Shown: positions 31,708 to 40,546 of the stretch, one piece after another
How the letters are laid out: the number at the start of each line of letters is the position of its first letter
Numbering within the stretch: position 1 is the first letter of the stretch
Assembly (NCBI RefSeq): GCF_025154015.1
Contig: NZ_JAOAMV010000006.1
Location: 1-64,000 of the forward strand
Origin: Tsuneonella litorea
Lineage (GTDB): Bacteria > Pseudomonadota > Alphaproteobacteria > Sphingomonadales > Sphingomonadaceae
Reading direction: 5' to 3'
DNA: 64,000 bases
Position numbers and translations under genes: made by a program
The notes under the pieces: model-generated
Database searches by the model: none
The model's input: the letters and a program-made list of their open reading frames with translations, nothing else
Told to the model about the DNA's origin: nothing

Positions 31708-33387
31708 TTGCCAAGCGGTGATGCACATAACAGCGTGAGCGTGTCCGATGACCCGACGATGGGGCGGGCGGAGCGCGACCTCGTCGCGCTCGGCATCGCG
31801 GTGGCGGCGATCTTCCTGTTCGTCGGGACCGGGGGCATGGTCCTGCCGCAAGTGGTCCGATCGTGGATGGGCCTCGGCGTCGCGCCCGACCCGGTCCTCG
31901 TCAGCGTCCTCCTGCTCAACATCGCGCTCGTGATCTTCGGCTGGCGGCGCTACGCCGAGCTGACCGAGGAGATCGCGGTGCGCCGCCGCGCCGAGGAGCT
32001 TGCCCGGCGCCTCGCGGAGACAGACCCGCTGACCGGCAGCCTCAACCGGCGCAGCGTCCGGGCGGCGGCGGATGACCTGCTCGCCCAGGCCGAAGCCGAT
32101 GGGCTGGCGGTCGCCTTCGTGATGGTCGATCTCGACAACTTCAAGTCGATCAACGACCTCAACGGGCACCAGGCGGGCGACAGCCTGCTGTGCGTAACCG
32201 CGGACCGGATCCGGGCGATCTTGCCGCGCGATTCGCTGCTCGCCCGTCTCGGCGGGGACGAGTTCGCCTGCGTGGTGCCGTTCGACCCCCGCTTTCCGGA
32301 CCGCATCGACCAGTTTGCCAGCACCCTCATCGAACGGGTCGGAGAGCCTTCGGAACACGACGGGCTTTCGTTCGAGATCACCGTTTCGGTGGGCATCACC
32401 GGCAACGTCGACGTCAGCGGGCAGCGGGTTGCCACCAACGACGTGCTGACGCTGATCCATCGCGCGGACATCGCGATGTACCACGCCAAGAAGCAGGGCA
32501 AGAACCGCTACTTCTGGTTCGAGGAGGCAATGGAAAGCGAGCTGCGCTTCCGCAGCGAGCTGGAGACGGGCATCCGCCGTGGCATCCCGCGCGGTGAGTT
32601 CGTGCCGTTCTACGAGCAGCAGATCGACCTCGACACCGGCGAGATTGCCGGTTTCGAGATGCTGGCACGCTGGCAATCGCCCACCCTCGGCCTTGTCGGG
32701 CCCGATGTCTTCATTCCCGTCGCCGAGGACATCGGCGTGATCGCCGAACTTAGCGAAAACCTGATCGACCAGGCACTGGCACACGCCCGCGACTGGGACC
32801 CGGCGCTGTCACTCTCGGTCAACATCTCGCCGATCCAGCTGCGCGACCCGTGGTTCGCGCAGAAGATCCTCAAGCTGCTCGTCAAGCACAACTTCCCGCC
32901 CAACCGGCTGGACATCGAGATCACCGAAAGCTGCCTGCACGACAACATCGGCGTGGTCCGGTCGATCATCACCAGCCTGAAGAACCAGGGCGTGACAATC
33001 AGCCTCGACGATTTCGGAACCGGTTTCTCCAGCCTTGCCCAGCTGCGCACGCTTCCGTTCGACCGGCTGAAGATCGATCGCAGCTTCGTGTCGGAACTCG
33101 CAACCGAAGAGCATAGCGACAAGCTGGTGCGGGCGATCGTCTCGCTCGGCGACGGGCTCGACCTGCCGATCACCGCCGAAGGGATCGAGGATACCGCGAT
33201 TCTCGACAAGCTGCGCTCGATGGGCCGGCTGAAGGGCCAGGGCTATTTCTACGGCCGGCCGGAAAGCATCGCGGAGGTGCGCGCCCGTCTCTCGGCCGCG
33301 GGCAAGCTGAACGGTCTCGGCACCGTGCCCCGTCCAGTCCGCGACGAAGGCACCGAGACGGCTGCGGACCAGCGCAAGACCGGCTGA
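31708..33387 (+). CDS. Membrane-bound GGDEF-EAL cyclic-di-GMP enzyme
   Basis: A 559-residue protein with two N-terminal membrane helices (about 28-45 and 62-78), a GGDEF domain with the intact motif at 182-186, and an EAL domain. The EAL domain has Glu317 in EMLARW and VNISPIQL, IEITES, LDDFGTGFSS and DRLKIDRSF, with a late glutamate in AEGIED. Both catalytic sets appear complete, so synthesis, breakdown or both are possible. The TTG start at 31708 has GGGGG upstream; GTG 31735, GTG 31741 or ATG 31759 are alternatives. No sensory domain is evident besides the membrane part. Confidence 0.92.
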   Translation: MPSGDAHNSVSVSDDPTMGRAERDLVALGIAVAAIFLFVGTGGMVLPQVVRSWMGLGVAPDPVLVSVLLLNIALVIFGWRRYAELTEEIAVRRRAEELARRLAETDPLTGSLNRRSVRAAADDLLAQAEADGLAVAFVMVDLDNFKSINDLNGHQAGDSLLCVTADRIRAILPRDSLLARLGGDEFACVVPFDPRFPDRIDQFASTLIERVGEPSEHDGLSFEITVSVGITGNVDVSGQRVATNDVLTLIHRADIAMYHAKKQGKNRYFWFEEAMESELRFRSELETGIRRGIPRGEFVPFYEQQIDLDTGEIAGFEMLARWQSPTLGLVGPDVFIPVAEDIGVIAELSENLIDQALAHARDWDPALSLSVNISPIQLRDPWFAQKILKLLVKHNFPPNRLDIEITESCLHDNIGVVRSIITSLKNQGVTISLDDFGTGFSSLAQLRTLPFDRLKIDRSFVSELATEEHSDKLVRAIVSLGDGLDLPITAEGIEDTAILDKLRSMGRLKGQGYFYGRPESIAEVRARLSAAGKLNGLGTVPRPVRDEGTETAADQRKTG

Positions 33388-33441
33388 ACCGCGCCCGCCA
33401 CTGGACGCGCGGCCCGCCCCCGCATAGAGCCCGATCCCAAG

Positions 33442-34254
33442 ATGCGGGTTCCTTTCATCAAGATGCACGGCCTGGGCAACGACTTCGTCGTGCTCGACGC
33501 GCGGACCGAGGCGTTGCCGCCGATCGGGCCGGCCGCGGTCGCTGCGCTGGCGGAGCGCCGCACGGGGATCGGCTGCGACCAGCTGATCCTGCTCGAGCCC
33601 GCCGATGATGCCGATTTCCGGATGCGCATCTTCAACGCCGACGGCAGCGAAGTGGAAGCCTGCGGCAATGCGAGCCGGGCAGTCGCCCTGCTCCACGGCA
33701 AGCCGGCCCGGGTCCAAACCGCCGGCGGTACGATCGCCGTCGAGCCGACCGGTCAGGGTGCGCGGATCGACATGGGCGCGCCGCGCTTCGAATGGGACCA
33801 GTTGCCGCTCGCCTACGCGATGGACACCATGTCGATGCCCGTCGGATGGGACGGGCTGGAAGCACCGGCCGCGGTCAACGTGGGCAACCCGCACGTGGTG
33901 TTCTTCGTGGCCGACGTACAGGGCGTGCCCCTCGAACGGCTCGGCCCCGAGATCGAGCGGGACCCGCTGTTTCCCGAGCGGGTCAACGTCAACGTCGCGC
34001 AAGTGACCGGTCCAGCCTCGATCGACCTCAGGGTCTGGGAACGCGGCGCGGGCCTGACCCGGGCCTGCGGCACTGGAGCCTGCGCGACGACGGTCGCGGC
34101 GATCCGGCGCGGCCTGATCGCGGGGCGCACGGCGACGGTCCACCTGCCCGGCGGCCCGCTCGAGATCGAGTGGGACAGCGACGGACGCGTGCTGATGACC
34201 GGCCCCGCCGCCGAGTCCTTTCGCGGCACCTTCGACTGGGGCGACTTCGCTTGA
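33442..34254 (+). CDS. dapF: Diaminopimelate epimerase
   Basis: A 270-residue PLP-independent epimerase converting LL- to meso-diaminopimelate for lysine and peptidoglycan. Both catalytic thiols are present: Cys74 in ACGNASRA and Cys209 in ACGTGACA. The start MRVPFIKMHGLGNDF is typical. It is first gene of an operon whose members all overlap by 4 bp: dapF-mtaB-ftsY-yciB. Confidence 0.97.
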   Translation: MRVPFIKMHGLGNDFVVLDARTEALPPIGPAAVAALAERRTGIGCDQLILLEPADDADFRMRIFNADGSEVEACGNASRAVALLHGKPARVQTAGGTIAVEPTGQGARIDMGAPRFEWDQLPLAYAMDTMSMPVGWDGLEAPAAVNVGNPHVVFFVADVQGVPLERLGPEIERDPLFPERVNVNVAQVTGPASIDLRVWERGAGLTRACGTGACATTVAAIRRGLIAGRTATVHLPGGPLEIEWDSDGRVLMTGPAAESFRGTFDWGDFA

Positions 34255-35423
34255 CGGTCCAGGTCGTGACGCTGGGATGCCGGATGAACCTGTCCGAAAG
34301 CGAGCGCATTCGTACCATGCTCGCCGGTGAGACTGACGTGGTCGTCGTCAACTCCTGCGCGGTCACTGCCGAAGCGGTGCGCCAGACCCGCCAGGCGATC
34401 CGGCGGGCGCGGCGCGATGCACCCGGCGCACGGCTCGTGGTGACGGGATGCGCCGCCGAGGTCGAGCGTGCGTCCATCGTCGCCATGCCCGAAGTCGACG
34501 GCCTTGTCGCCAATGCCGAGAAGCTCGACCCGCGGGCCTGGAACGTACCTCCCGCTCCGCTCGCCGGGGCGGCGGAGCACTCGCGCGCGTTCGTCGCCGT
34601 GCAGAACGGTTGCGACCACGCCTGCACCTTCTGCGTCATCCCGCAGGGACGCGGCCCCAGCCGCTCGCTCAGCGTGCAAGACGTCCTCCGCGCAGTCGAG
34701 ACCGACCTGGCGCGCGGCGCGGCGGAGGTCGTGCTGACCGGCATCGACCTGACGAGCTGGGGCGCCGACCTGACGGGGGCGCCCAGGCTTGGTACCCTGG
34801 CGGCAGCGATACTCGACGCGTTTCCCGCCCTCGGGCGGCTCCGGCTGTCATCGGTGGACGGCATCGAGATCGACCCGCTCCTCGAAGAACTGATCGCGGG
34901 CGAGCCGCGGGTGATGCCGCACCTCCACCTTTCCCTGCAGCACGGACACGACCTGATCCTCAAGCGGATGAAGCGGCGCCACCTGCGCGCCGACGCCACC
35001 GCGCTGGTCGAGCGGCTGCGCGTGCGCCGACCCGACATCGCGATCGGCGCCGACCTGATCGCGGGCTTTCCGACCGAAAGCGACCCGCACCACGAGGCGA
35101 ACCTTTCGATCATCCGCGACTTGCGGATCGTCCACGGCCACGTGTTTCCCTATTCCCCCCGCCCCGGCACCCCCGCCGCGCGTATGCCGCAGGTCGACCG
35201 CCAGATCGTGCGCGCCCGGGCCGCCGAACTGCGGGCCGCGGTGGCTGAAGCCCGCACCCGATGGCTCGAGACCCACCTCGGCCAGCCGCTTGTCGTCCTT
35301 GCCGAGCGCGATGGAACTGGCCACGCGGCCGATTTCGCGCGCGTCCGCCTGCCCGCCGGCGCACGGGCCGGCGAAATCCTGACCATGACCCCCACATCGA
35401 TAGAAGAAGGCCTGCTGGCATGA
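34251..35423 (+). CDS. mtaB: tRNA t6A37 methylthiotransferase MtaB
   Basis: A 390-residue radical-SAM methylthiotransferase making ms2t6A in tRNAs reading ANN codons. The N-terminal UPF0004 domain has three cluster cysteines (LGCRMN, NSCAVT, TGCAAE). The radical SAM motif is Cys121-x3-Cys125-x2-Cys128 (GCDHACTFC), and a TRAM-like end follows. It starts with TTG that shares TTGA with the dapF stop. It is somewhat short at the N-terminus but keeps all cluster ligands. MtaB is preferred over MiaB on sequence style and dapF linkage. Confidence 0.9.
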   Translation: MTVQVVTLGCRMNLSESERIRTMLAGETDVVVVNSCAVTAEAVRQTRQAIRRARRDAPGARLVVTGCAAEVERASIVAMPEVDGLVANAEKLDPRAWNVPPAPLAGAAEHSRAFVAVQNGCDHACTFCVIPQGRGPSRSLSVQDVLRAVETDLARGAAEVVLTGIDLTSWGADLTGAPRLGTLAAAILDAFPALGRLRLSSVDGIEIDPLLEELIAGEPRVMPHLHLSLQHGHDLILKRMKRRHLRADATALVERLRVRRPDIAIGADLIAGFPTESDPHHEANLSIIRDLRIVHGHVFPYSPRPGTPAARMPQVDRQIVRARAAELRAAVAEARTRWLETHLGQPLVVLAERDGTGHAADFARVRLPAGARAGEILTMTPTSIEEGLLA

Positions 35424-36352
35424 GCGAAACGCAGGAGCGTTCCTGGGCGGAACGGCTGTTCGGCGGCTTTCGCAAGACCTCCGAACGATTGAGCGAGAAC
35501 CTGACCGGGGTGGTCGGGACCGCCAAGCTGGACGACGCGACGCTCGACGACGTCGAGGACGCGCTGATCATCTCGGACCTCGGACCGGCGGCCGCGAAGC
35601 GTATCCGCGACAAGCTCGCCGAAAAGCGATTCGGCCTCGGCATTACCGAACGCGAGCTCAAGGAAGCGGTCGCCGAGGAGATCGCCGCGATCCTGCGCCC
35701 TGTGGCGAAACCGCTCGAGATCACCGCCTTTCCCCGCCCGCAGGTGATCCTCGTCATCGGGGTCAACGGCAGCGGCAAGACGACCACCATCGCCAAGCTC
35801 GCGCACTGGCTGACCGAGGACGACTATGGCGTGATGCTGGCAGCCGGCGATACCTTCCGCGCGGCTGCGATCGGCCAGCTCGCCACCTGGGCCGAGCGGG
35901 TCGGCGTGCCGATCGTCAAGGGGCCAGAGGGCGGCGACCCCGCATCGATCGTGTTCGATGCGGTCAAGGAAGCGACCGCCACGGGCATCGACGCGCTGGT
36001 CGTCGACACCGCCGGGCGCCTCCAGAACAAGCGCGAGCTGATGGAGGAACTGGCGAAGATCCGCCGCGTGCTCGGTCGGCTCAACCCGGAAGCCCCGCAC
36101 GACGTGATCCTCGTGCTCGACGCGACCAACGGGCAGAACGCGCTATCGCAGATCGAGATATTCAAGGAAGTCGCCGGGGTGACGGGCCTCGTCATGACCA
36201 AGCTCGACGGTACCGCGCGCGGCGGGGTGCTGGTCGCCGCGGCCGAGCAGTTCGGACTGCCGATCCACGCCATCGGGGTGGGCGAGAAGCTCGACGACCT
36301 GCGCCCGTTCGACCCCGACCTGGTCGCGCGCGTCATTGCGGGAGTGGCATGA
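35420..36352 (+). CDS. ftsY: Signal recognition particle receptor FtsY
   Basis: A 310-residue SRP GTPase docking ribosome-nascent chains at the inner membrane. The NG domain is complete: G1 GVNGSGKTTTIAKLA, the insertion-box region DTFRAAAIGQL, G3 VVDTAGRLQNK, G4 TKLDGTARGG and the closing GVGEKLDDLRPFDP. The acidic A domain is almost absent, as in many alphaproteobacteria. ATG shares ATGA with the mtaB stop. Confidence 0.97.
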   Translation: MSETQERSWAERLFGGFRKTSERLSENLTGVVGTAKLDDATLDDVEDALIISDLGPAAAKRIRDKLAEKRFGLGITERELKEAVAEEIAAILRPVAKPLEITAFPRPQVILVIGVNGSGKTTTIAKLAHWLTEDDYGVMLAAGDTFRAAAIGQLATWAERVGVPIVKGPEGGDPASIVFDAVKEATATGIDALVVDTAGRLQNKRELMEELAKIRRVLGRLNPEAPHDVILVLDATNGQNALSQIEIFKEVAGVTGLVMTKLDGTARGGVLVAAAEQFGLPIHAIGVGEKLDDLRPFDPDLVARVIAGVA

Positions 36353-36996
36353 TGGCGGATGCCCCGCAGAAGAAGCCCTCGGGGTGGCTGAACATCGCCA
36401 TCGACTACGGGCCGATCCTCGTTTTCTTTCTGGTCTATCGCTGGTCGAAGCCCGAGGAGACATCGCCCGCGGCGGAAATCCTGGCAGTCGTCCAGAGCAC
36501 CGGTGCGTTTATCGTCGCAGCGATCGCCGCACTCATTTTCTCGAAGTGGAAGCTGGGCCGCGTCTCGCCGATGCTGATGCTCTCGACCGCGCTGATCGTC
36601 GGGTTTGGCGCCCTCACCATCTGGCTGCGCGACGAGCGGTTCATCCAGATCAAGCCGACCGCGATCTATGCGCTGTTCGCGGTGCTGCTGATCGGCGGAT
36701 GGCTGCGCGGCAAGGCGCTGCTTCAGATATTGCTCGAAGCCGCCTTCGAAGGGCTGGACCGCGAAGGGTGGCTCAAGCTCAGCCGCAACTGGGGTTTCTT
36801 CTTCGTCTTTCTCGCGATTCTCAACGAGGTGCTGCGCGCCCAGCTCGACTTCGGTGACTGGCTGTGGGCTAAACTGTGGGTGTTCATGCCGCTGTCGTTC
36901 ATCTTCACTTTCGCGCAGATCCCCATGCTCATGCGCCACGGGCTCGCGGGCGAGGGGTTGCAGGAAGAGGAAAAGACCCCGCCTCCGACGGGCTGA
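36349..36996 (+). CDS. yciB: Inner membrane septation protein A / intracellular septation protein
   Basis: A 215-residue IspZ/YciB-family protein with about five membrane helices. Family features: IAIDYGPILVFFLVYRW, KPTAIYALFAVLLIGG, LSRNWGFFFVFLAILNEVLR and a last helix. YciB affects envelope synthesis and septation in enterobacteria. The first ATG overlaps the ftsY stop (ATGA); the second ATG three bases later also fits. It is convergent with kup (3 bp gap). Confidence 0.93.
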   Translation: MMADAPQKKPSGWLNIAIDYGPILVFFLVYRWSKPEETSPAAEILAVVQSTGAFIVAAIAALIFSKWKLGRVSPMLMLSTALIVGFGALTIWLRDERFIQIKPTAIYALFAVLLIGGWLRGKALLQILLEAAFEGLDREGWLKLSRNWGFFFVFLAILNEVLRAQLDFGDWLWAKLWVFMPLSFIFTFAQIPMLMRHGLAGEGLQEEEKTPPPTG

Positions 36997-36999
36997 GGC

Positions 37000-38925
37000 T
37001 TACAGCTCGACCTGGCTGCCGAGCTCGACCACGCGGTTCGTCGGCAGGCGGAAGAACTCCATCGCGGTCGCCGAATTGCGCAGCATCCAGCTGAACAGCT
37101 TCTCGCGCCAGACAGACATCGCCGGTCGCTTGCTGGCGATGAGCGTCTGGCGGCTGAGGAAGAAGCTGGTCTGCATCATGTCGAACATGCCGCCGCACTC
37201 GCCCATGCCCTTGAGCGCGGCGGGCACGTCGGTTTCCTCCATGAAGCCGTAGTGCAGCACGACGCGGAACAGGCCGTCGCCGACTTCGTGAATCTCGAAC
37301 CGCTCCTCGGCATCGACATAGGGCACGTCGGCGATCTGGACCGTGAGGATGACCACCCGTTCGTGCAGCACCTTGTTGTGCTTGATGTTGTGCAGCAGCG
37401 CGCTCGGCACGCCGCCGCTGGTCGAGGCCATGAAGATCGCGGTCCCCGGCACCCGGGTCGCGGAGTTGCGGGCGCTCTTGGCGAATATCGCGATCGGCAG
37501 GGCGACCTCGCTCATCCGGTCGCGCATGAGCTTGCGTCCGCGCGCCCAGGTCGTGAGCAGGGTAAAGGCGATCGCGCCGACGAGCAGCGGGAACCAGCCG
37601 CCCGCGGGAACCTTGGGCACGTTCGCTCCGAAGAATGCCCCGTCGACGAGGAAGAACACGCCGGCCACAGGCAGCGCCATCCACAGCCTCCAGCGCCAGA
37701 CGGCAACGAACAGCACCGCCATCAGGCAGGTGTCGATCAGCATCGCCCCGGTCACCGCGATGCCATAGGCGCTCGCCAGGTTCGACGAGTTGCGGAAGGT
37801 CAACACAAGCAGGATCACCGCGATCATCAGCACCCAGTTCACGAACGGGATGTAGATCTGCCCGTGCTCGGTCTCGCTGGTGTGCAGGATCGACAGGCGG
37901 GGAACGAAGCCGAGCTGGATGGCCTGCTGGGTGACCGAGAACGCACCAGAGATCACTGCCTGGCTGGCGATGAAGGTCGCGCAGGTGGCGAGCAGCACCA
38001 GCGGCAAGCGGAAGGTTTCGCTCGCCATCACGAAGAACGGGTTCTGGATCGCTTCCGCCGCGGCGGCGGCCTCGAGATTGAGGATCATCGCCGCCTGGCC
38101 GAAATAGTTGAGCAGGAGGCACGGCATCACGAAGCCGAACCAGCTCATCCGCAAGGGACCGCGCCCGAAATGGCCCATGTCGGTATAGAGCGCCTCGGCC
38201 CCGGTGACCGCCAGCACGACCGATCCCAGCGCGAGAAATCCGAGCAGCTTGTCGGTCATGAAGAACTGCACCGCGTACCACGGGTTGAGCGCCGCCAGCA
38301 CGCCCGGATTGTCGACGATGTGAATGATGCCGAGCACGGCCAGGGTGGTGAAATAGACGACCATGATCGGTGCGAAGAGGCGGCCGATCGTCCCCGTTCC
38401 GCGCTTCTGGAGCAGGAACAGCGCGATGAGCAGCGTCAAGGCGATGGGTATGACGAACGGGGCAAGCCCCTTCTCGACGGTGGTCAGGCCCTCGACCGCC
38501 GACAGCACGGATACCGCCGGCGTGATCATGCTGTCGCCGTAGAACAGCGAGGTCGCAAAGACCCCCAGCATGACCGCGATCCAGCCGCGGTTCGTCCCGC
38601 CGATCTTCTGCGAAATCAGCGCGACCAGCGCCAGCGTGCCGCCCTGCCCCTTGTTGTCGGCGCGCATCAGGATGGTGACGTATTGCAGCGACACGACGAT
38701 CGTCATCGCCCAGAAGATCAGGCTGACGACGCCCATCAGGTGCAGCGTGTCGAGCGTCAGCGGATGGTGGCCGACGAAGGTTTCGCGAAAGGCGTAGATC
38801 GGACTCGTGCCGATGTCGCCGAAGACGATGCCGATCGCGCCGACGGCAAGCTTCGCCTTGGCACTGGCGGTCTTCTCGCCGCCCGCGCCACCGAGGGTTG
38901 CCTGGCTCATCGAGGCTTTGTCCAT
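37000..38925 (-). CDS. kup: Low-affinity potassium transporter Kup
   Basis: About 641 residues with 12 N-terminal membrane helices and a soluble C-terminal domain, the KUP/HAK/KT layout of K+/H+ symporters. Seen: [49 protein letters not shown] and [19 protein letters not shown]. The start is uncertain because no Shine-Dalgarno is obvious: 38925 (MDKASM) or 38910 (MSQATLG). Both give a complete transporter. Confidence 0.95.
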   Translation of the reverse strand: MDKASMSQATLGGAGGEKTASAKAKLAVGAIGIVFGDIGTSPIYAFRETFVGHHPLTLDTLHLMGVVSLIFWAMTIVVSLQYVTILMRADNKGQGGTLALVALISQKIGGTNRGWIAVMLGVFATSLFYGDSMITPAVSVLSAVEGLTTVEKGLAPFVIPIALTLLIALFLLQKRGTGTIGRLFAPIMVVYFTTLAVLGIIHIVDNPGVLAALNPWYAVQFFMTDKLLGFLALGSVVLAVTGAEALYTDMGHFGRGPLRMSWFGFVMPCLLLNYFGQAAMILNLEAAAAAEAIQNPFFVMASETFRLPLVLLATCATFIASQAVISGAFSVTQQAIQLGFVPRLSILHTSETEHGQIYIPFVNWVLMIAVILLVLTFRNSSNLASAYGIAVTGAMLIDTCLMAVLFVAVWRWRLWMALPVAGVFFLVDGAFFGANVPKVPAGGWFPLLVGAIAFTLLTTWARGRKLMRDRMSEVALPIAIFAKSARNSATRVPGTAIFMASTSGGVPSALLHNIKHNKVLHERVVILTVQIADVPYVDAEERFEIHEVGDGLFRVVLHYGFMEETDVPAALKGMGECGGMFDMMQTSFFLSRQTLIASKRPAMSVWREKLFSWMLRNSATAMEFFRLPTNRVVELGSQVEL

Positions 38926-38988
38926 GCCATGAAGGGGGCGGCGCTTAGCACCGCGGCTCGGCCCCCGCAATCGCGCGCATGTGCCCCT

Positions 38989-39618
38989 CTACTGGTTGCC
39001 GGCTTGCGCGATGAGAACGTCGAGGCGGTCCAGCCGTTCCTTCAAACCGTCTCGCCACGCCGCATCCGGGGGCGCCTTTTCGAGCATCTCGGCCCACAGC
39101 GCGCGCGCCTGCACCAACCGCCCGCTGCGGATCAATGCCACGCCAAGGAAGAAACCGGGGCCCGGCTGGTCCGGCTGGACCCGCCCGGCCTGTTCGTACG
39201 CATAGACTGCGGCAGGCGTAAGCTGGCCTTCGGCGTGCTCGGTGAGCGCGTTGGCGAGCGCGAGCCAGGCTTCCGGATCGTCGGGCTGCCTGGCGAGGGA
39301 ACCACGCAGGATGCCCGCCGCATCGGCGAACTGGCCGCGACGGGCGAACCCGTCCGAAACCGTCACGTAGCGGCTCGGCGGCGCGGGTCCGTAGATCGCG
39401 CGGCGGGCCTCGACCAGCTCGGCTCCTTCGCTTCCCAAATCGCTCGCCGCAGACTTCGGCGCACCGGCCTGGCCCGGCGATCCCTGCAGCGCATAGCCGG
39501 CAAGTCCGAACATCAGCGTCGCACCCAGCAAAGCCCAGGCCGGCCGCGGCAGGCGAAGCGCGATCGCGGCAAAGGCGAAGGCCGCGATGGCCAGCAGCAG
39601 GATCGGTACGAAGGTCAT
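38989..39618 (-). CDS. ccmI: Cytochrome c biogenesis TPR protein CcmI-like
   Basis: A 209-residue protein: two N-terminal membrane helices (about 3-20 and 29-46), then periplasmic TPR repeats (about 85-190: [57 protein letters not shown]). It should hold apocytochrome c for haem ligation with CcmF/CcmH. It is shorter than two-domain CcmI. ATG overlaps the ccmH stop by 4 bp, with GGAGGAG upstream. It is last gene of the ccm operon. Confidence 0.87.
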   Translation of the reverse strand: MTFVPILLLAIAAFAFAAIALRLPRPAWALLGATLMFGLAGYALQGSPGQAGAPKSAASDLGSEGAELVEARRAIYGPAPPSRYVTVSDGFARRGQFADAAGILRGSLARQPDDPEAWLALANALTEHAEGQLTPAAVYAYEQAGRVQPDQPGPGFFLGVALIRSGRLVQARALWAEMLEKAPPDAAWRDGLKERLDRLDVLIAQAGNQ

Positions 39619-40019
39619 GCGCTCCTCCGGAAACGGCGCCAGATCAGCAGCGCGGCGATTCCGAGCAGGACGAGCGGACCGGCGAACAGCGGCCAGGTCG
39701 TGCGACTGACGACGGGGGCATAGCTGACGTAGTCGCCGTAACGCTCCATCATCCATTCGCGGATCGCTTCGGGATCCTCGCCCGCGGCGATGCGGGTGCG
39801 GACCTGGTGACGCATGTCGCCGGCCATCGGCGCGTCGCTGTCGGCGATCGACTGGCTCTGGCACTTGAGGCAGCGCAGCGTTTCCATGAGGCCCTGCGCC
39901 CGCGCCTCGAGCGCCGGGTCCTCGAGCTGGCGGTACGCGTAGGGCGCGGGAGGCATAGCGTCCTGCGCGGCAAGCGGCAGCGCGGCGAGTACAAGCAACA
40001 GACCGGCGAGTGCCCTCAT
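39615..40019 (-). CDS. ccmH: Cytochrome c maturation thioreductase CcmH
   Basis: A 134-residue CcmH/CcmL protein: signal peptide (MRALAGLLLVLAALPLAAQ), the thiol motif LRCLKCQSQSI that reduces the apocytochrome CXXCH pair, a three-helix periplasmic domain and a C-terminal membrane anchor (PLFAGPLVLLGIAALLIWRRF). Start chosen by signal peptide and GGAGG site. It overlaps ccmI and ccmG by 4 bp each. Confidence 0.95.
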   Translation of the reverse strand: MRALAGLLLVLAALPLAAQDAMPPAPYAYRQLEDPALEARAQGLMETLRCLKCQSQSIADSDAPMAGDMRHQVRTRIAAGEDPEAIREWMMERYGDYVSYAPVVSRTTWPLFAGPLVLLGIAALLIWRRFRRSA

Positions 40020-40546
40020 CGCCCTGCCTCCCGCAGCTTTTCCATCAGCATCGGCACGTCGCTCGCACGGATATCCCCGATGTGCTGATAGCGGATGATC
40101 CCGTCGCCATCGATCACGAACGTCTCGGGCACCCCCGAGCTGCCGATAGCGAGCTGCAGCTCGCTCAGGTCGTCGGCGCCGATCCGGTCGAACGGGTTGC
40201 CGTAGCGGGCGAGGAAGGCCGCCACGTCCTCGGGCCGGTCGCGGATTGCGACCCCGACGATCGGGGCACCCTGCGCCTTGAGCGCGGCGAGCTGGGGCGC
40301 CTCGGCGGCGCAGGGAATGCACCAGCTGGCCCAGATGTTGAGCAGCTTGGGCGTGCCGTCCTTCAGGTCAGCCAGCGACAGGCCCGGCCGATCCGGACTG
40401 GCAGGGCGCATCGCGAACTCCGGCATGGGCCTGCCGATCATCGTCGAATGGACGAAATCGTCCTTGGGCTGCGTCAGCTGGTACCCGGCGATGCCGAGAA
40501 AGAGCGCGAAGATGCCGAGCGGCAGAAAGAAGCGCCAGCCCCTCAT
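40016..40546 (-). CDS. ccmG: Thiol:disulfide interchange protein CcmG/DsbE
   Basis: A 176-residue membrane-anchored thioredoxin-fold protein. One N-terminal helix is followed by the active site WASWCIPCAAEAP and the cis-proline region SSGVPETFVID. It passes reducing power to CcmH or the apocytochrome. ATG shares ATGA with the ccmF stop. Part of ccmC-D-E-F-G-H-I. Confidence 0.95.
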   Translation of the reverse strand: MRGWRFFLPLGIFALFLGIAGYQLTQPKDDFVHSTMIGRPMPEFAMRPASPDRPGLSLADLKDGTPKLLNIWASWCIPCAAEAPQLAALKAQGAPIVGVAIRDRPEDVAAFLARYGNPFDRIGADDLSELQLAIGSSGVPETFVIDGDGIIRYQHIGDIRASDVPMLMEKLREAGR

